Positions 55,940 to 64,000 of a stretch of DNA of 64,000 nt are shown piece by piece (positions within the stretch are counted from its first letter, which is position 1; every line of letters begins with the position of its first letter). This stretch comes from Orientallactaga sibirica. Taxonomy: Eukaryota; Chordata; Mammalia; Rodentia; Dipodidae. The DNA lies in NCBI GenBank assembly GCA_036365145.1, contig JAEOAD010000015.1, positions 6,937,501 through 7,001,500 of the forward strand, written 5' to 3'. Both the position numbers and the translations under genes were made by a program. Under the pieces are notes generated by a model. It was not told where the DNA came from, ran no database searches, and worked only from the letters and a program-made list of their open reading frames with translations.

Positions 55940-57170
55940 CATCATCTTTGGCTTACATTTTCTTTTCTATGACACGAGAGGCAAATGTGCCATCTTCTGG
56001 CCTGAAATTTAGAGTTTGTGGTCACCAAGTGGATGAGAGATGACAAAGCTGCTGTCACCATGTTGCAATCATGGTTTCCATGGTGAAGAGATGCTGCCAG
56101 GCAGCCTGGGGCGGAGAAAGCTGGCCTTGGCTAGATCCATTTCTAACTCATTGGGTGGCCTAGGTAATGTAGGTAGCTGCATTTCTCTGGGCTTCACTAT
56201 TCTGAATTTCAAAATCAGGGTCTGGACACATTGTCTCTGGCTCTCCTTGGCTCTGGGAGCTTTTGTCTTGGAGGTTGGAGAGTGGTGCGTGTGTGGGAGT
56301 GAGGAATAGCAGCCCACTAGACCCACCCGGTGTCTCAGCAGTCCAGGAATCTGTGCTCTCTGACTGGCCTTCCACCAAAAACGTGCAAGAAATCCTTAGG
56401 CCACAAATAAGAAAGCTCAACTCAGGCCTGAAGGCAGCAGCGACAGATGAGACAGAAAGAATTTTCATCATCTTGCTAATCAGTCCCTGGGAGAGTGGCT
56501 ATCTTCCCAACCTAAGGAGATCAGGAACCCAGATTCCAGTTCTGGGCCCCTGGGGCAAGGAAGGTAGTGGGGATTCTCCCAATGACCAAAGCATGGGATG
56601 TTCAACCAGTTCCCTGCCTAGTCACGGAGCAGGGGAGTCAACCAAGACCTGTCAGTGCTGACCCTTGACCCTGAAGTTAGCATCTTTGCATTCCCAGGGG
56701 TGGTCTTGGCCCACACACAGTAGCACCAGTCCCTTCACTAAGGACCCAGGCCAATGCCTTCAAGCAACCCTAACATACCTGAGGGTATCAGGAATTCAGC
56801 CCTGCTCTGGCTTCCCTGCCTTCCCTACTTCCTGTGAAAGTGGGATCCACAATTATCTTTGTGGAAAGGCAACTAAAAGCAGCTTTCAGATCCCCTCCCT
56901 CAATTACCTTGTGGCTAGATGTGTGAATCAGCCTCAGTTTGGGACCCAGGAGCTCTTCTTTCTCTCCTCACTCCCTCTTGTCTCCAGGTCATTTTACACC
57001 TCAGACACTCAATTTCCTCCTCTGCCTGTTGGGGACCAGTCCCTGGTCTCATGTGAAGACTGACCTTTTCCTCTGGGTGTGGTTGAAAATTCATACCTGT
57101 CCTCACAGGGGGATAGCCTCATCCCCTGGGCCACGAAAGGGCATCTCAATACCTGGGAGGACTCACCACA
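55940..57170. other. Unique intronic sequence
   Basis: No recognisable repeat. Several 80-130 residue open frames overlap on both strands (for example 56263-56661 and 56665-57063), without domains or splice context. Confidence 0.4.
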
Positions 57171-57179
57171 TTCCAGGCC

Positions 57180-57365
57180 TGTTCTAAGCACTTTTCACAG
57201 GGCTCCACATATACAATGCTATTAAGACAGGGACTACTACCAGATCCTACTTTATGTGAGGCCCAAAGGGCTTGGGCAGCTTGTCTAGGGTCACTCAGTA
57301 TGTTGGCATTAAAATCCAGACAGTCTGTCGCCAATGTATGGCTTTATGCTCCACTGAATCACCTC
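57180..57365 (-). mobile_element. MIR SINE remnant, antisense
   Basis: 'gggcagcttgtctagggtca', 'ctcagtatgttggcattaaa' and 'atccagacagtctgtcgcca' match antisense MIR. Confidence 0.72.
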
Positions 57366-57369
57366 TGGT

Positions 57370-57869
57370 AATAACTTTTGGTCACCTGGCTAAACTGTCC
57401 TGGTCACACGTTCATTATGTGCTGGCCTGTGAGCTCTCCGAGGGTAAAAACAAACCCTTCCTTGACTGCTTGATGAAGACCCTGTTGGTTGACTAGGGAA
57501 ACCACTGACACCTGGATTTGGCTTGCCTGTCTGTTGATGTGGTCTTGGAACAAGGTCAGACACACAGGCTGGGGGACAAGTCTTTAGTAGACAGCAGCTA
57601 GGCCAGGATGGGCAACATCTAAGAGTGGTACCCTGGCTGCTATCCTATCATTGTCCCACCCTTCCCCTACACACAGCTCTCTGAAGCACCCCAAAGAACC
57701 AGGGGCCTAACTAGGCACAAACCACGTCCTGTAGGTATGAAGTTGGGCTGAACAGTTTCTCAGTGGAGATGGAATTTGGTTTTCCTACTGCCACATGCCA
57801 AGGAGCTGGCTATTCTCAGAGGCCTGAATTTTGACTCCCTAGCCCCCTTGCTGGCCACTGGCTCAGCTG

Positions 57870-57873
<4 letters not shown>
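57370..57873. other. Unique intronic sequence
   Basis: No recognisable repeat or gene. Confidence 0.4.

Positions 57874-57914
<41 letters not shown>
57874..57914. repeat. (TG)n microsatellite, about 20 units
   Basis: Uninterrupted TG run with no SINE attached. Confidence 0.98.
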
Positions 57915-57915
<1 letters not shown>

Positions 57916-58414
57916 TGATTCTTTTCCTCTCACGAGGCTGTGATTTGGAGTTTGGCCAGGTGGGATGGCAAATATTGAGCTGCTTTGGAGCAAACCAGGA
58001 ACCACGTGGCCAGGTCAGGGCAGAGCAGGGTGTCCCTAAAGGCAGGGCCCAAGGCTATGACCCCAGGAATAGTCCAGTGCCATCCTTAGTGGGGCACCTA
58101 CACAGAGGGCACAGAAGCCATTAGGTGGGCATGAGAGGCCAGCCTTTCTCTCCTACCTGGTGCCTTTGCTGTCAGCTCTAAAGGCTGCCTGCCATCCTCC
58201 AGATGGCCAACAGCTGGCCTTGTAAAGTGCCTGCCAGATGTGGCCAGCAGGGCTGGCCGTAGCCTCCCCTGAACAGAGGTCATGGATTCAGAGAGGGCCA
58301 GGGGCTGGCACCCAAGGAAGGAATGTGTTTGGCTGGCCTGGGGAGGCATGCCCAAACAACCCTCCATCTCCTCTCCTACCCAGCATTTCTTCCCTCCCCA
58401 GTGGTGTTTTCATA

Positions 58415-58690
58415 ACAGGAAAATAAAATCAATAAGGCACTGCAGCAAGATGTCAGTGCGCCACCAGCCGGCCTCCAATAGCTCCATTGTCTCGGGCCTC
58501 CGCCGGGCTCTGCAGCCAGCAGTGCTGTTATTAATGGGAAGCAAGGCTGAAAGAGTTCTGAAAATCACAGAGACAAAGGCACAGAGCACCTGGAGCGTGT
58601 CGTCCACCACCATGGCCACCTCACAATGGCCAGCCTGGGGCTTTCCGCCTTTAATTTCTCCTGTAACTTTTATGAAAGCAGGAAAAGAAA
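58415..58690. promoter_or_regulatory. Candidate conserved non-coding element close to the KLHL29 exon
   Basis: A repeat-free block with AAATAAAATCAATAAGGCAC, GTGCTGTTATTAATGGGAAG, 'tcctgtaacttttatgaaag' and scattered CpGs in mixed AT/GC sequence. It lies about 1.2 kb into the intron after the first coding exon. It ends at a (CA)n tract. Conservation untested. Confidence 0.38.
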
Positions 58691-58697
58691 AGACCAG

Positions 58698-58700
<3 letters not shown>

Positions 58701-58745
<45 letters not shown>
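58701..58745. repeat. (CA)n microsatellite, about 22 units
   Basis: Uninterrupted CA run. Confidence 0.98.
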
Positions 58746-58747
<2 letters not shown>

Positions 58748-59364
58748 ATGCACATGCCCTGAGAGGACTCCTGGGAGGCAGCTTTGAATGGCCATAGAGG
58801 CAAAGGCAGCTTGTAGAGCCTCTGCTTGCCCAAGCAGGCTGTGGGCTTCTTGCCTTGGCCACTAGCTGTCCCTTCAGGCTCAGGATGTCTGAGGGACTCT
58901 GCACAGCAAGCACCAGGGGATACAAAGCCTTTAAACTCAGCTGGAAGCCAGCTAAGAGTCTTGGCGACATTCATTTCTACATTGTGTTTAATATAGACTG
59001 GCTTTTGCTGCCATTCCTGAGCCTGGAGCTGTCTATTCCAGAAAAAATGGAATGATCTGGAACCAATGCCCCTGGTGTCAGCTGTTGGGGTGAGTCCTGG
59101 ATCCATGGGGACTCACTAGTCAGGCAGGTGTGTGTGCACATATGCGCATGCTGACCTCATGAGCTTATCATAGACACGAGACTATCTAGCATGATGATGA
59201 ATCAATTGGTGAACTCCTGACCCAAACTGCTGGATAGGGTTTGCCCATGAACCTCAGCCATTGATGTCCCAGGGGAACTTGCATGTTCTCAGTTCTACTA
59301 TTTAGGGAATCAATATTGCCAACCTTGAGTCCCATTTTTATTTCACTCATTCAGTACCTTTACT
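58746..59364. other. Unique intronic sequence
   Basis: No recognisable repeat or gene. Confidence 0.4.
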
Positions 59365-59668
59365 GGGGCTAAGGAAATAGCTCAGTTGGTAAAGTGCTTC
59401 CCTTTCAAGCAGATGGCCTTGGGTTTGATCCCGAGCACCCATGTACAAATGTCCTGTGTGGTGCTCTACTTCTATAACCCCAGTGCTGAAGAGGCGGAGG
59501 CGAGAGGATCTCTGGGGCTTGCTGGCCAGCTAGTCTAGCCTAATTGGCGAGCATCAGGCCAAGGAGAGACCCTGTCTCAAAGGAAAGTGGATGGCATATC
59601 TGAGGGCAACACCTGAGGTTGCCCTCTGGCCTGTACATCAGTGTTCAACCCACCCATTCACACACAAA
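59365..59668 (+). mobile_element. B4-type composite SINE, sense
   Basis: GGGGCTAAGGAAATAGCTCA, B box-like GGGTTTGATCCCG, 'tataaccccagtgctgaaga', 'tctggggcttgctggccagc', 'agagaccctgtctcaaagga' and a CACACACAAAC end follow B4 at full length. It lies 190 nt from the KLHL29 donor. Confidence 0.88.
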
Positions 59669-59788
59669 CAGCTTTTATTCAGCATGGTGTGGCACGACGA
59701 GTGGCACCTGCTTATCTTCCTACAATTTAGTCACTAATAGAGTGACTAAAAACCAAAGACAGCCCACTCCAGGGAGGCCATGGCGCTA

Positions 59789-61942
<2,154 letters not shown>

Positions 61943-61957
61943 TTTACCCACTCTTTT

Positions 61958-62200
61958 AAAAATTTTCTTTTGAGGCAAACCCAACAGACTGTCCTGTTTT
62001 TCTTATGTATGTGTGGGGGGGGGACACGGAGAGGGATAGAATTGGCATTCTAGGGCCTCCAGCCCTAGAACTTTAGACACTTGTGCACATATGCCCTTGC
62101 GTCCCCTTGTGTGTACGGCTTATGTGGGACCTGGAGAGTTGAACATGAATCCTTAGGATTCGCAGGCGAGCACCTTAACTGCTAAGCCATCTCTCCAGTC
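61958..62200 (-). mobile_element. tRNA-head SINE (DIP-like), antisense, with perfect target-site duplications
   Basis: 'ctagggcctccagccctaga', 'gcccttgcgtccccttgtgt', CTTATGTGGGACCTGGAGAG and closing AAGCCATCTCTCCAGTC. Identical 15-nt flanks tttacccactctttt at 61943-61957 and 62201-62215. Confidence 0.93.
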
Positions 62201-62215
62201 TTTACCCACTCTTTT

Positions 62216-62330
62216 GATTTGAGACCAGGCCTCACTATGCAGCCCAGGCTGGCCAGGAACTCTCTGTATCCCAGGAGGGTCTTGAAGTCATGATCATACT
62301 ACCTCCTCCTCCTTGCCTGACTGTTTTAAA
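62216..62330 (-). mobile_element. B1-like SINE, antisense (old, partial)
   Basis: GATTTGAGACCAGGCCTCAC, 'tatgcagcccaggctggcca' and 'ccaggagggtcttgaagtca' match an antisense 7SL-derived monomer, degraded. Confidence 0.65.
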
Positions 62331-63617
62331 AGCACAAATCAGACCACGAGTCTTCACTGTTCCATGCTTAAACCCCATCTTGTAGAATAAGGTCCCAGCT
62401 CCTCCTTGTGGCCTAGACGATGCTGCTGGAGGATCTGGGCTGGCTCATTTTTCTAGCACCCTTTTTCACTCCTCCCAGTGTAGCAGTAATGCCACTCATT
62501 CCAAATGCTTATGAATTTTGAAGGGTTCATGTCCTCCTGTTCAGTTTGGGGTACAAACCCACACTGCTCCATTGCTGGAAATGGCCTTTGGCCCTCCCTC
62601 TGACTACAGCTTGTCTTCTATAACTCAGATCAGCACCAGGTCTTCCTGGAGGTGGCACTGCCCCTCCACCTGATGAACATACAGTGCCCAACTCCATTCT
62701 AGTATCTACTAACTTTCCTATGTCTGTATTCTTGACAAGAGGGCCTGGGTTCTTGTGTGGCATGGAATGATGTCCAGTACATGTGAGAACAGGCTGTGTC
62801 ATTTTCTTAATTGCTGAACATTTCCACAAAGGACAAACACATTTGTGTGAAAAAGAAGACCTTAGACACAGAATCCTGAGTCATCTCACTCATAATTTGG
62901 GGGCACTGGAGTTAAACAATTTTTTACCTTCCTACCAAGTTGGACTTGTGTCTTCAAGGGCAGCTCTGGAAGGGCTTCTTAGAGGCCCATTGGATTTCAC
63001 AGCTCGGCCTCTTTTCTCCCAAATCTCAGCCCAAGACAGGACATTGACTCTTGCCAGGGTACTTCTTTTCTAGTTGGGTCCTAAGTGGGCAGAGACTGCT
63101 ATATATCCAATAGACCACATCCCTCTGTCCTTTTTCTGAGCGTCCAGGGCCTGTCCCAGTTGCCATGGTATTTGGGCTGGGACCATGCATAGATCTGGCA
63201 TAGAGAGAGAGTGGGTCAGCAATGGAAATGGCTTTCAGACTTGGTTCTTTCAGAGTACCCTCTGTGACCCTGTAGCTCCCTGTGTCTGCCTTTGCAACTT
63301 TGGGGGTCACATCTTCCAGACAGAATAGCTGTTCCCTGGAAGAGGCTGTCCTACCTGCACAAACTTTGCATGAGTGTTACATACATTAGTGCTGTGCTAA
63401 GATCCTGAGACTGGCCAACTACTTGTTACCTCAGAACAGCCTGGCCTGGCCTGTCCGATACATCCAATCAGCTCCTACATACCCACACAATATAGCCTCA
63501 GATAGCCTCACAGAAATCACCTCTCCCAGATGGCAGAGGGGCCAACACCCTTGTTCCTTGATAGGTGCCCAGAGGCAGTGGAGAGGGCAGGAATCATATC
63601 GTCAAATCAATAGTAAA

Positions 63618-63651
<34 letters not shown>

Positions 63652-64000
63652 CCCAGTAAAACCTCAGATGCCGGTAAAGTCTCTTAGCTGGCTGCCTCGG
63701 GGACCACCTGATGGGCCCCACAATCTCGACCTTACTCATCACTCCAGTGTGTAAGAGCAAAGAAGCCAGAGCCTGGCAACACGCACCTCCTCCCATCCTC
63801 AGTCTCCTTCAAATGCCAGGGAGGAGGTGGAAACTCGGACAGCTGGAGGCCACACAATCTGGTTTCAGTCTCATTAAGTGTATTCAAAACAAAGGTCAAC
63901 TATTTGCATGCAAGCGTTTGGGTCAGACCTCATTCCTCAGTTTAATTTCCCCTTTCAAACAAATGAAAGAAATGTGTTGCACAGTTTACTCTGAGCCAGG
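62331..64000. other. Unique intron; T30 run; weak candidate conserved block at the end
   Basis: T-run at 63620-63649 with no SINE attached. 63860-64000 (GTCTCATTAAGTGTATTC, CAACTATTTGCATGCAAGCG, an octamer-like ATTTGCAT) is AT-rich and repeat-free, and is cut by the window edge. No gene. Confidence 0.35.

Noticed and set aside
58410..58970. Minus-strand open frame of 186 residues and a + strand frame of 171 residues over 58282-58797
   Set aside because: Both run through the (CA)n microsatellite, giving valine/cysteine or threonine/histidine repeats, and have no domain. The underlying block is better viewed as candidate non-coding DNA.

Overview
The window is a stretch of rodent genome, most likely from a dipodoid rodent (jerboa or relative). 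The clue is the SINE complement. There are many 7SL-derived B1 copies with an unusual middle section (motif CCACCCTGAGACTACATAG), B4-type composite SINEs, one ID element, and above all a very abundant tRNA-headed SINE of the B2 superfamily. That last SINE has an intact A box and B box, a (TC)n tail and an AATAAA-like end, and it resembles the DIP family that I recall from jerboas. The species call is inference; the SINE content itself is read directly from the sequence.

The only protein-coding gene I can support is KLHL29 (kelch-like 29), on the minus strand. One exon (about 59858-60190) carries the start codon and the first 95 codons, between a tandem CAGCAG (NAGNAG) acceptor and a strong GTAAGA donor. 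Everything from 1 to 59857 is the following intron, which continues beyond the window. 60191-64000 is the preceding intron, in which I cannot see the upstream, presumably non-coding, exons. I found no other exon, RNA gene, intact retroelement ORF or processed gene copy.

Layout: 1-3000 mostly unique intron; 3000-3680 an L1 3' end; 4.3 kb a SINE with clear target-site duplications; 5.7-11.7 kb an old antisense L1/HAL1-like body invaded by many SINEs, within which a unit of about 1.54 kb is tandemly duplicated (8073-9595 and 9617-11147, about 99% identical by eye); 12-13.1 kb MaLR LTRs and MIR; 13.1-20.7 kb mostly unique intron with an MLT1 LTR, an ID element, and a B4 split by an L1 3' end; 20.7-27 kb SINE-rich; 27-35.5 kb largely unique; 35.5-44 kb scattered SINEs and LTR remnants; 44-59 kb largely unique with MIR, MLT1, B4 and three (CA)n tracts; 59-64 kb the KLHL29 exon and flanking intron.

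Several repeat-free, AT-rich, TAATTA-containing blocks (about 16.0, 28.5, 37.1, 41.3, 46.2, 51.7, 54.6, 58.4 and 63.9 kb) look like candidate conserved non-coding elements, as expected in a large-intron gene. Conservation cannot be tested from this sequence alone. I see no novel multi-gene system here. The most notable items are the tandem duplication, the repeated use of one insertion target by several SINEs, the SINE subfamily structure, the NAGNAG acceptor and the candidate regulatory blocks.
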